A stretch of 53,661 nt of DNA from Rhodoferax sp. OV413 (lineage in GTDB: Bacteria > Pseudomonadota > Gammaproteobacteria > Burkholderiales > Burkholderiaceae_C). The stretch spans positions 1-53,661 of the forward strand of contig NZ_CAMCVG010000005.1 in NCBI RefSeq assembly GCF_945881795.1, in the 5' to 3' direction. The notes under the pieces are model-generated. The model did no database searches, was not told the origin of the DNA, and was given only the letters and a program-made list of their open reading frames with translations. This document shows, piece by piece, positions 42,672 to 50,332 of the stretch (positions are counted from its first letter, which is position 1; each line of letters starts with the position of its first letter). Position numbers and translations under genes: made by a program.

Positions 42672-43655
42672 ATGCATGCGCTTCTTGATCCCGTCATCCT
42701 CTTCTTCATGCTGGGCGTTGCTGCGGGCCTGTTGAAATCCAACCTTGAAGTACCACCCCAAATTTCCCGCTTCCTGTCCCTTTACCTGTTGATGGCCTTA
42801 GGGCTCAAGGGCGGTTTTGGCTTATCGAATTCGGGGCTGACCGCTGATGTCGGGGTTGCGTTGGCGCTGTCCGTGCTGTTGGCGACGGTCATCCCCTGCA
42901 TTGGCTATTTGCTGATGCGCCGACTTTTGGCGCCCTTTGATGCCGCCGCTGTTGCCGCCACCTATGGATCGGTCAGTGCGGTGACTTTCATCACCGCAGT
43001 CCAGTACATGGAAAACCGGGGGTATGCCACCAGCGGGCACATGACAGCCGCGATGGCGCTCATGGAATCCCCCGCCATCATCATTGCAATTGCGATCGCG
43101 GCAGCCCTCCGCAAGACGAAATCTGCGGGCGGCGTGCCATCGGCAACCGGGCGATCCGGCCACAGCGTGCGCAGCCTGCTGCACGAATCACTCACCGATG
43201 GCGCTCAGTTCTTACTACTGGGGTCGATGGCGGTCGGCTTTATGACCGGCCAGGAAGGCAAGTTGGCGCTCGAACCGTTTACCGACAATTTGTTCAAAGG
43301 AATGTTGGCTTTTTTTCTGCTGGACATGGGCTTAAGCGCTGCGCGCAATTTGCCTCAACTGCAGGGGCAGACACCCTGGATTTACGCCTACGCCATCGCA
43401 GCGCCAGTGGTTCACGCCGCGATTGCGCTGGGTTTGGGATATGCCTCCGGCTTGCCGGCCGCAGACCTCGCTTTGCTGATGGTGCTGGCAGCAAGCGCGT
43501 CATACATTGCGGTGCCGGCAGTCCTCAAGCACTCGATGCCGGAGGCCAACCCGGCCATCTATCTGGGGATGTCCCTGGGTATCACGCTGCCGATCAACTT
43601 GATTATCGGAATACCGGCCTACGTCCAGATTGCCTATGCCTGCGCCAGAGGCTAA
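42672..43655 (+). CDS. sbtA: SbtA-family sodium-dependent bicarbonate transporter
   Basis: A 327-residue membrane protein with about ten hydrophobic segments arranged as two related halves. The start LLDPVILFFMLGVAAGLLKSNLEVP, the loop YLLMALGLKGG, YGSVSAVTFITA, the second-half AFFLLDMGLSAAR and AASASYIAVPAVLKHSMPEANPAIYLGMSLGITLP are characteristic of SbtA. It should import bicarbonate with sodium across the inner membrane. No SbtB (PII-like) gene follows; ffh is next, convergent. The linked CbbR-like regulator fits carbon-limitation control. Confidence 0.9.
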   Translation: MHALLDPVILFFMLGVAAGLLKSNLEVPPQISRFLSLYLLMALGLKGGFGLSNSGLTADVGVALALSVLLATVIPCIGYLLMRRLLAPFDAAAVAATYGSVSAVTFITAVQYMENRGYATSGHMTAAMALMESPAIIIAIAIAAALRKTKSAGGVPSATGRSGHSVRSLLHESLTDGAQFLLLGSMAVGFMTGQEGKLALEPFTDNLFKGMLAFFLLDMGLSAARNLPQLQGQTPWIYAYAIAAPVVHAAIALGLGYASGLPAADLALLMVLAASASYIAVPAVLKHSMPEANPAIYLGMSLGITLPINLIIGIPAYVQIAYACARG

Positions 43656-43694
43656 GCGGCGCTCCTAGGTACCCCGCGAAAAAGGAATGCGCCC

Positions 43695-45059
43695 TCAGAA
43701 GGGCATTTTGGGCATGCCCTTCATGCCTCCCATGCGCTTCATCATTTTCATCATGCCGCCGCCCTTCATCTTTTTCATCATGTCCTGCATCTGCTCAAAC
43801 TCTTTGAGCATGCGGTTGACATCCTGCACCTGGACGCCGGCCCCAGTCGCGATGCGGCGCTTTCGGGTGGCTTTGATGATGTCGGGCTTGCGGCGCTCCA
43901 TAGGGGTCATGCTGTGGATGATGCCTTCCTTGCGGCGAATGTCGCGCTCGGCTTTGTCCATGTCGATCTGACCCGCCTTGGCCGTCATGGCGGCGGGCAG
44001 CTTGTCCATCAGGCTGGAGAGGCCGCCCATTTGCTTCATCTGCTGGATCTGCGCCAGAAAATCGTTCAGGTCGAAGTCACCTCCGCTCTTGACCTTGTCA
44101 GCCAGCTTCTTGGCGGCCTGCATGTCCACGCCGGCGGTGACTTGCTCCACCAGCGCCACGATGTCGCCCATGCCCAGGATGCGGCCGGCGTGGCGGTCGG
44201 CGTCAAATACCTCGAGGCCGTCGAGCTTTTCGCTGGTTCCGGCGAACTTGATGGGCGCGCCCGTGACTTGCCGCACCGAGAGGGCCGCGCCGCCGCGCGA
44301 GTCGCCATCGGTCTTGGTGAGGATGATGCCGGTCAGGGGCAGCGCGTCCTTAAATGCCTTGGCGGTGTTGACCGCGTCCTGCCCCTGCATCGCATCCACC
44401 ACAAACAGCGTCTCGACCGGGTTCAGCGCAGCGTGCAGGTTCTTGATTTCCAGCATCAACGCGTCATCAATCGCCAGGCGACCGGCGGTGTCGACCAGCA
44501 GCACATCAAAGAAATGCTTCTTGGCGTAATCCAGCGCGGCACGGCCAATGTCTACCGGCCTCTGATCGGGCGTGGAAGGAAACCACTCGGCCCCGGCCTG
44601 GGCGGTGACGGTCTTGAGCTGCTCGATCGCCGCAGGGCGGTACACGTCGCCGGACACGGTGAGCACCTTTTTCCTGCGCTTTTCAATCAGGTGCTTGGCA
44701 AGCTTTGCGGTGGTGGTGGTTTTACCGGCACCTTGCAGGCCCGCCATCAAAATCACCGCCGGCGGCTGGGCCGCGAGGTTGATGTCACTGACGCCCTCAC
44801 CCATGGTGGCGGCGAGCTCTCGGTTGACGATGCTGACCAGCACCTGGCCAGGTTGCAAGGAGCCCTGCACCTCGGCGCCCAGGGCCTTTTCTTTCACCCG
44901 GGCAATGAAGTCCCGCACCACCGGCAGGGCCACATCGGCCTCCAGCAGCGCCATGCGCACTTCGCGCAACATGTCAGCCACATTGGATTCGGTGATGCGC
45001 CCCTGGCCCCGGAGGTCTTTGACGAGGCGGGAAAGTTTGTCGGTAAGAGCGGAGGCCAT
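43695..45059 (-). CDS. ffh: Signal recognition particle protein Ffh
   Basis: A 454-residue GTPase that binds 4.5S RNA and signal sequences and delivers ribosomes to FtsY. N domain (LTDKLSRLVKDLRGQGRITESNV), G domain (GLQGAGKTTTTAKLA near residue 105, DTAGRL, TKTDGDSRGG), and a methionine-rich M domain ending MMKMMKRMGGMKGMPKMPF. ATG 45059 gives the standard start; the longer frame runs into the divergent gene. A small hairpin (43690-43705) overlaps its stop and could help end sbtA transcription. Confidence 0.97.
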   Translation of the reverse strand: MASALTDKLSRLVKDLRGQGRITESNVADMLREVRMALLEADVALPVVRDFIARVKEKALGAEVQGSLQPGQVLVSIVNRELAATMGEGVSDINLAAQPPAVILMAGLQGAGKTTTTAKLAKHLIEKRRKKVLTVSGDVYRPAAIEQLKTVTAQAGAEWFPSTPDQRPVDIGRAALDYAKKHFFDVLLVDTAGRLAIDDALMLEIKNLHAALNPVETLFVVDAMQGQDAVNTAKAFKDALPLTGIILTKTDGDSRGGAALSVRQVTGAPIKFAGTSEKLDGLEVFDADRHAGRILGMGDIVALVEQVTAGVDMQAAKKLADKVKSGGDFDLNDFLAQIQQMKQMGGLSSLMDKLPAAMTAKAGQIDMDKAERDIRRKEGIIHSMTPMERRKPDIIKATRKRRIATGAGVQVQDVNRMLKEFEQMQDMMKKMKGGGMMKMMKRMGGMKGMPKMPF

Positions 45060-45136
45060 AGGAGGTAGTGCGGCAGGTGCAACCTGCGGTGTAAGCCGGA
45101 AGGTGCCGGCAGGGAGCAAAACGCTAAACTGTGCAC

Positions 45137-45940
45137 ATGATTTTAGCCAGTGCGTCCCCCGTGAGCGTGAGCCTGTCGGTTTTGGCGGCATGCGCCTACG
45201 CCTGGCCGGCCCTGCGCGCCTCGCGCCAGTCCGCATCCATTGCCCGCGCGTGGGTGGCACTGGCCTGGTTTCTGCACGGTGCGGTGCTCACCTGGGGCCT
45301 GCTTCAAACGCCCGCATTCTTTGGTTTTGCGCCGGCCTTGTCGATGACGGCATGGCTGGTCGCTGCGGTGTACGCCATTGAGATCCAGATTTACCCCCAG
45401 CTTCAAACCAGGTGGACGCTGTCCGCCGTGGGGGCAGTGGCGGTGGTGCTGGCATGCGTGTTCCCGGGCGCAGCCCTGCCGCAATCCGCGTCGATGTGGC
45501 TTCCGATTCACTTGGCCTTGGGCGTGGCAAGTTACGGGCTCTTCGGCACTGCGGTGGTGCATGCGTGGTTGATGAGCCGCACCGAAGCGCGCATCCGCCG
45601 CGCGGCAGAGCCACAAAGCGGCCTGCCCCTGCTCACTCTGGAGCGCCTGACCTACCGCTTTGTCGGGGCTGGCTTTGCCCTGCTCACCGCCACTCTGGTG
45701 ATGGGCTACGTTTTTGGGGACGTGGTGTATGGCGCGGGCCACGCTTGGCGCTGGGATCACAAAACGATTTTCTCCGTGCTGTCGTGGATGACCTTCGCAG
45801 GCCTGCTGGTGGGGCGCAGCCGATTCGGATGGCGCGGCAAGCATGCTGTGGCGGTGTTGTACGCGGGGTCGGTGCTGCTGCTGCTGGCCTACGTCGGCTC
45901 GCGCTTTGTTCTGGAAGTTTTGTTGGGACGCGCGACGTGA
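45137..45940 (+). CDS. CcsA/YpjD-like inner-membrane protein (cytochrome c assembly family)
   Basis: A 267-residue protein with about eight transmembrane segments. The C-terminal half has the family features GYVFGDVVYGAGHAWRWDHKTIFSVLSWMTFAGLL, including the tryptophan/histidine-rich periplasmic loop linked with heme handling. Such CcsA-like proteins are usually found next to ffh, as here, and their role is not settled (YpjD). ATG 45137 is preferred to GTG 45131. Its stop overlaps the next gene (GTGA). Confidence 0.85.
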   Translation: MILASASPVSVSLSVLAACAYAWPALRASRQSASIARAWVALAWFLHGAVLTWGLLQTPAFFGFAPALSMTAWLVAAVYAIEIQIYPQLQTRWTLSAVGAVAVVLACVFPGAALPQSASMWLPIHLALGVASYGLFGTAVVHAWLMSRTEARIRRAAEPQSGLPLLTLERLTYRFVGAGFALLTATLVMGYVFGDVVYGAGHAWRWDHKTIFSVLSWMTFAGLLVGRSRFGWRGKHAVAVLYAGSVLLLLAYVGSRFVLEVLLGRAT

Positions 45941-46167
45941 AATACCTGATCTTGCTCGGCGTGATTGTGGTGGTCGTTTGGTTTTGGCGTAACAAAAAGA
46001 CCGCGTCCCGCGAGCCGGCCCCTCCCCGACCACCGGCGGAGCCGCCAAACGCTGCAGAGATGAGACCCTGTCAACACTGCGGCCTGCACATGCCCGCCGC
46101 CGATATGGTGCAGGGCCCTGCCGGCCTCTACTGCAGCACCGAGCACCGGCAACTCGCAGAGCGCTGA
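45937..46167 (+). CDS. PP0621-like small membrane-anchored zinc-ribbon protein
   Basis: A 76-residue protein with one N-terminal transmembrane helix (KYLILLGVIVVVVWFWRNKK), a proline-rich linker, and a C-terminal Cys/His motif CQHCGLHMPAADM .. YCSTEHRQ. The GTG start overlaps the previous stop, and the TGA shares a base with the pilS ATG. This resembles the PP0621 family found upstream of pilS in related genomes; function unknown. Confidence 0.82.
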   Translation: MKYLILLGVIVVVVWFWRNKKTASREPAPPRPPAEPPNAAEMRPCQHCGLHMPAADMVQGPAGLYCSTEHRQLAER

Positions 46168-47876
46168 TGCGTCACGACGCTGCGGAACACTCGTGGTTCG
46201 GCCCGTCCCTGCCGCAATCCCTCAAGGTCGCCGACGGCGCCGGCGACTTCAAACGCCTCTGGCAGGCTTTTATGACCGCGCGGCTGGTGCTGGGCACCGT
46301 GCTGGCCCTGATGCAAACCGCGCTGTATCTCAGCGGTTCGACCCACAGCGAGGCGATACTCGCTCTGTGCTTTGCCTATTTTGCAGGCACCGTAGCAACG
46401 CGCCTCTTTCTGCGCCCGCGGCCGCTGGGCGGCGCCTTCACCCGCAGCTGGGGAGGCCTGATAGGCATCGATGTACTGGTCTTTTCGGCATTGCAGTGGC
46501 TGCAAGGCGGCAACTTAAATTACGCCCCGTTGTTCGCCCTACCGGTGCTGGTGGCCTCAGTGCTCGGGTCACTCCGGCTGGCGCTGGGAACGGCAGCGGG
46601 GGTTACCATGATTCTGCTGGCCGGCGCGGCCTGGGCGCAGCTACAAAGCGAGTTGGGTGGTACAGCGTCGCTGGTGCAAATCGGTGTCAGCGGCCTGGGC
46701 TATTTCGCCATCGCATTCCTGGCCAATCAACTGGCCACGCGCTTGGCCAATGAGGGGCGCCGCGCCCGGCAAAGTCAAGTGGCCGCCAACATCCAGCGCG
46801 AGGTGAATGAGTTAGTCATCGATGCCCTTCCCGAGGGAGTGATGATTGTGGACCACGGCGACATCGTCCGCGCTGCCAACCCCGCAGCGCGCGCCATGCT
46901 GGGCACCGACCTGCACCGCCAGGCCCACGCCTTTGACCTGAAGGCCGAGCACGCGTGGCAGCCCCTGCTGGCTCTGGCGCGTCTGAGCTTGCGCAGCGGC
47001 GGCAATCAAGAGGCGGAGGTATCCCTATCCAGCGAGAGCAGTGGCCCGCTGAAGATGCTGGCCAGGACCCGGCTGGCCGCGCCGCAAGGCATTGGCGAAG
47101 ACAGCCTGTGCGTGCTCTTCCTGCAAGACCAGCGGCAGGCCGAAGCGCGGCTTCGCACGGAGAAGATGGCCAGCATGGGGCGTATGTCCACCGCCGTTGC
47201 ACACGAAATCCGCAACCCGCTGGCGGCCATCAGCCAGGCTAACGCCCTTCTGGCCGAGGAATTGACCGACCCCGCGCAGCTGCGCCTGACCGGCATGGTC
47301 TCGCAAAATGCCCTGCGGCTGGAAAAGATTGTGGATGACATATTGAATGTGGCGAGGGCACGGGTGGCCTCCCACGCTGAGAACGGCACCTTGTTCGGCC
47401 TGAGCGAATCGGTGCAGCACATCACCCGGGAATGGGCGGGGCAACACCCGAAGACCGCGCTGATTTTGATGGACGTTGACCCCCTAGCCCATGCCGTGCG
47501 ATTTGATCTCGAACACCTGCGACAAGTTTTAATCAATTTGCTGGACAACGCTCTGCGGTATGCCAGCGCCTCGCCGGAGGCCGTACAAATTGCGGTCCGT
47601 TACAGCCAGGAACAGGCCTGGGTGTCAGTGTGGAGCGATGGCGCGCGCATGGATCAGACCGTGGAGCGGCATTTGTTTGAGCCCTTCTTTTCTTCGGAAA
47701 GCCGCTCCAGCGGCATGGGGCTGTACATTGCGCGCGAGCTGTGCGAGAGACATGGCGGCACGTTGACCTACCAGCGCACGATGCGCCTTCGCGAGGGCCG
47801 GAAAATGGAAGGCAACGAATTCCTTCTAGCGCTGCAGCTGTTGCCATCCGCCGCCCAGATTGATGTTGCGCCCTAA
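46167..47876 (+). CDS. pilS: Sensor histidine kinase PilS
   Basis: A 569-residue inner-membrane kinase. Six hydrophobic segments lie in the first ~190 residues, a PAS-like domain follows (DALPEGVMIVDHGDIVRAANPAARAML), then HisKA with phospho-His in AVAHEIRNPLAAI (near residue 345). The ATPase domain has LINLLDNALRYA, HLFEPFFSSE and SGMGLYIARELCERHGG. With PilR it controls type IV pilin transcription. TGATG coupling to the upstream gene; pilR starts five bases downstream. Confidence 0.95.
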   Translation: MRHDAAEHSWFGPSLPQSLKVADGAGDFKRLWQAFMTARLVLGTVLALMQTALYLSGSTHSEAILALCFAYFAGTVATRLFLRPRPLGGAFTRSWGGLIGIDVLVFSALQWLQGGNLNYAPLFALPVLVASVLGSLRLALGTAAGVTMILLAGAAWAQLQSELGGTASLVQIGVSGLGYFAIAFLANQLATRLANEGRRARQSQVAANIQREVNELVIDALPEGVMIVDHGDIVRAANPAARAMLGTDLHRQAHAFDLKAEHAWQPLLALARLSLRSGGNQEAEVSLSSESSGPLKMLARTRLAAPQGIGEDSLCVLFLQDQRQAEARLRTEKMASMGRMSTAVAHEIRNPLAAISQANALLAEELTDPAQLRLTGMVSQNALRLEKIVDDILNVARARVASHAENGTLFGLSESVQHITREWAGQHPKTALILMDVDPLAHAVRFDLEHLRQVLINLLDNALRYASASPEAVQIAVRYSQEQAWVSVWSDGARMDQTVERHLFEPFFSSESRSSGMGLYIARELCERHGGTLTYQRTMRLREGRKMEGNEFLLALQLLPSAAQIDVAP

Positions 47877-47880
47877 GCCC

Positions 47881-49338
47881 ATGAGAAGCCACTCGCCCAT
47901 CACGTCACCCTGCATATTGGTTGTGGACGACGAGCCCGACCTGCGCACGCTTTATGAGCTCACTCTCCTGCGTGAAGGCCACCAGGTGGACACCGCGGGC
48001 TCGGTGTTTGAGGCGGGTCAGGCATTACAGTCGCGTCGCTACGAATTGGTGATTTCGGACATGCGCTTGCCCGACGGAACGGGCATCGACCTTTTGCACA
48101 CCCTGCGCGAGCGGCGGGACGGCGAGCGCTGTATCGTCATCACCGCCTATGGCTCCGCAGATAACGCTGTGGAATCCCTCAAAGCCGGAGCTTTTGATTA
48201 CCTGACCAAGCCGGTGGACCTCAAGCAGTTCCGAGCGGCGGTTGCCTCGGCCCTGGCAGGCGTTATGGACCGGACCGAAACCACAGTAGGCGACACGCCC
48301 GCCCTTGTTCGGAGTGTGGCCCCGGAGCGCGGTAGTGGCGCGGTGAGCGCTGTGGACCGGTTAGTCGGCGAGTCGGCCCCGATGTTGGCGGTCAAAGAGC
48401 GCATCAGCAAAGTAGCCCGCGGCATGGCCCCGGTCCTGATCAGCGGAGAATCCGGCACCGGCAAGGAACTGGCAGCCCGCGCAATACACGCGAGCAGCCA
48501 CCGCGGACGCGGCCCTTGGGTGGCGGTGAATTGCAGCGCTATCCCGGAAGCTTTGTTGGAAGCAGAGTTTTTCGGCGTGCGTAAAGGCGCCTACACCGGC
48601 GCCACCCAGGACCGCGAAGGCTTTTTTCAGGCTGCGCACGGAGGCACTCTGTTCCTCGACGAGATCGGAGATCTGCCGCTGACCATGCAGTCGAAATTGC
48701 TGCGCGCTATTCAGGAACGCAAAGTCCGGCCTCTGGGCAGCAACCGCGAGGAGCTGGTAGATGTGCGGCTGGTCAGCGCCACCCACAAGGACCTGCGTGC
48801 CGAAGTAGCTGCCAACGCATTCCGGCAAGACTTGTTTTACCGGCTGAATGTCATCGATATTCACCTGCCGGCGCTGCGTGAGCGCAAAGAAGATTTACCC
48901 CTGTTGAGCCGTGCCATCCTCGAGCGGATCGGCCTGGAGACGGGAGCGCCCGTGCCGGCCCTCACTGAGGAATTGCTCGCGCAACTTGCATCGCACCCGC
49001 TCCACGGCAATGTCAGGGAGCTGGAGAACCTGCTGCACCGCGCCATGGCCCTCTCCGACGGGAAAGAGTTGCGATGGGACGGCGCTTCAGCCCCAGTGGC
49101 CCCGGATAACGAGCCCAACCATCCAGAGACCGCCAAGCCCCCGGTTGACATTCCATCTGATTTGCAAGGCCACCTCGACGCACAAGAGCGCGAAATCCTG
49201 GTCTGCGCCTTGCGTGACAGCAAGTTCAATCGCACCGCCGCCGCGCAGCGTCTGGGCATCAGCCTGCGCCAGATTCGCTACCGCATGCAGCGCTTGAACA
49301 TCGAAGCTCCCGGAGATGACGATGTCGACGATGCCTGA
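47881..49338 (+). CDS. pilR: Sigma-54-dependent response regulator PilR
   Basis: A 485-residue NtrC-type activator. Receiver domain with VVDDEPDLRT and phosphoacceptor Asp60 in ISDMRLPDGTG; AAA+ domain with Walker A GESGTGKE, the sigma-54 loop GAYTGA (canonical GAFTGA with Phe to Tyr, a tolerated variant), LFLDEIGDLP, and the arginine region. A Fis-type HTH ends the protein (NRTAAAQRLGISLRQIRYRMQRL). Expected to activate pilA from a sigma-54 promoter. ATG 47881 gives the compact start before the receiver. Confidence 0.95.
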   Translation: MRSHSPITSPCILVVDDEPDLRTLYELTLLREGHQVDTAGSVFEAGQALQSRRYELVISDMRLPDGTGIDLLHTLRERRDGERCIVITAYGSADNAVESLKAGAFDYLTKPVDLKQFRAAVASALAGVMDRTETTVGDTPALVRSVAPERGSGAVSAVDRLVGESAPMLAVKERISKVARGMAPVLISGESGTGKELAARAIHASSHRGRGPWVAVNCSAIPEALLEAEFFGVRKGAYTGATQDREGFFQAAHGGTLFLDEIGDLPLTMQSKLLRAIQERKVRPLGSNREELVDVRLVSATHKDLRAEVAANAFRQDLFYRLNVIDIHLPALRERKEDLPLLSRAILERIGLETGAPVPALTEELLAQLASHPLHGNVRELENLLHRAMALSDGKELRWDGASAPVAPDNEPNHPETAKPPVDIPSDLQGHLDAQEREILVCALRDSKFNRTAAAQRLGISLRQIRYRMQRLNIEAPGDDDVDDA

Positions 49339-49939
49339 TCCTTCTCTGATGCAGCCGGTCATCGGGCCTGTCGAACTGGCACCGACGTGGCAAGGCGGCT
49401 GGTGGCTTGGGGCAAAGCATGCACACTCGCCCAATTTCGGCCCTCGCCCCGCACGGGCCATCATTGACCTGGTGGTGCTGCATTCCATTTCTCTGCCGCC
49501 GGGCCGCTACGGTGGGGGCGAAGTCCAGCGCCTGTTTACCAACACCCTGGACTGGGACGAGCACCCTTACTTTCAGAGCATCCGGGGCCTTGAGGTGTCC
49601 AGCCACTTCTTTATCACCCGCCAGGGTCAGGTATGGCAATTCGTGGGATGCGACGAGCGGGCTTGGCATGCGGGGCGGTCCTCGTACCGGGGGCGCGACA
49701 ACTGCAACGATGACTCCATCGGTATTGAGCTGGAGGGCCTGGAGGGCGATCAGTTCACGCCCCCGCAGTACCAGAGCCTTCGCACGCTGTGCGCCGCCAT
49801 TGCGCAGCACTACCCCATCGGCCATGTAGCCGGACACGAGCACATCGCCCCGGGCCGAAAAAATGACCCGGGAACCGGCTTTCTGTGGACAGATGTCCGC
49901 GCCTGGCCTGAATTGGCGGCGTGGCAGTTTCCGGCCTGA
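49322..49939 (+). CDS. ampD: 1,6-anhydro-N-acetylmuramyl-L-alanine amidase AmpD
   Basis: A 205-residue cytoplasmic zinc amidase that recycles cell-wall fragments. Zinc ligands are expected in VVLHSISLP (His), GHEHIAPGRKNDPG (His and Asp); SSHFFITRQGQVWQFVG and NDDSIGIELEG are also typical. ATG 49322 has GGAG six bases upstream and is preferred over ATG 49316. The start lies within the end of pilR. In several bacteria AmpD loss derepresses AmpC beta-lactamase, but no ampC/ampR is seen here. Confidence 0.94.
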   Translation: MSTMPDPSLMQPVIGPVELAPTWQGGWWLGAKHAHSPNFGPRPARAIIDLVVLHSISLPPGRYGGGEVQRLFTNTLDWDEHPYFQSIRGLEVSSHFFITRQGQVWQFVGCDERAWHAGRSSYRGRDNCNDDSIGIELEGLEGDQFTPPQYQSLRTLCAAIAQHYPIGHVAGHEHIAPGRKNDPGTGFLWTDVRAWPELAAWQFPA

Positions 49940-50190
49940 CAGCGCGGGTACAACCCGTCACCCCATCGCTTCACAGACTCGGGAAAATTTTCTGTCGCTT
50001 GAATAGTCGCTGGCTCAGACCTCGACCTAATAAGGACGGGCGCTAGCGGGCCAAAACCCTTGCGGAGCCCCATCCAGACTCGCTGCAACCGTGCAAAACA
50101 CGACAGGTTGCGGCCCGCGCGAGGCACCCGGATTCCACGGCCGATAAATAAAAATAGTTCTCACACATAAATCTTGAATAAGGCAGGAAA

Positions 50191-50206
50191 ACACTACCGG
50201 TAGTGC
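50191..50206. promoter_or_regulatory. NrdR box 1 (nrdAB promoter)
   Basis: ACACTACCGGTAGTGC is a near-perfect palindrome matching the NrdR box layout (ACAC-N8-GTGT). It lies just upstream of the -35 hexamer and 32 bp (about three helical turns) from box 2, the spacing expected for NrdR binding. Confidence 0.7.
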
Positions 50207-50207
50207 C

Positions 50208-50236
50208 TTGCCACCCGTTCAGACACCAGATATAGT
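50208..50236 (+). promoter_or_regulatory. Sigma-70 promoter of nrdA
   Basis: -35 TTGCCA (50208-50213), 17-bp spacer, -10 TATAGT (50231-50236), about 97 bp upstream of the nrdA start. The -10 lies inside NrdR box 2. The rest of the 393-bp gap from ampD (49940-50190) shows no gene or motif that I can support. Confidence 0.75.
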
Positions 50237-50238
50237 GT
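50223..50238. promoter_or_regulatory. NrdR box 2 (nrdAB promoter)
   Basis: ACACCAGATATAGTGT fits the NrdR consensus (acaCwAtATaTwGwgT) closely and overlaps the -10 hexamer. NrdR binding here would block RNA polymerase when (d)ATP is abundant. Confidence 0.75.
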
Positions 50239-50332
50239 GGCCTGCTTGTTGCAATCCGATGCTCGGCATCAGCGCAACAATCTTTGCAGGCTCCGGAATA
50301 CGACAAAAAATTCCGATTTAGACGAGGAAATC

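Noticed and set aside
43914..45068. 384-codon plus-strand frame antisense to ffh
   Set aside because: Shadow frame over ffh; no ribosome binding site or recognisable motif.
49940..50190. Possible riboswitch (for example cobalamin) upstream of nrdA
   Set aside because: The conserved B12-box and core sequences are not present on either strand; NrdR boxes explain the regulation.
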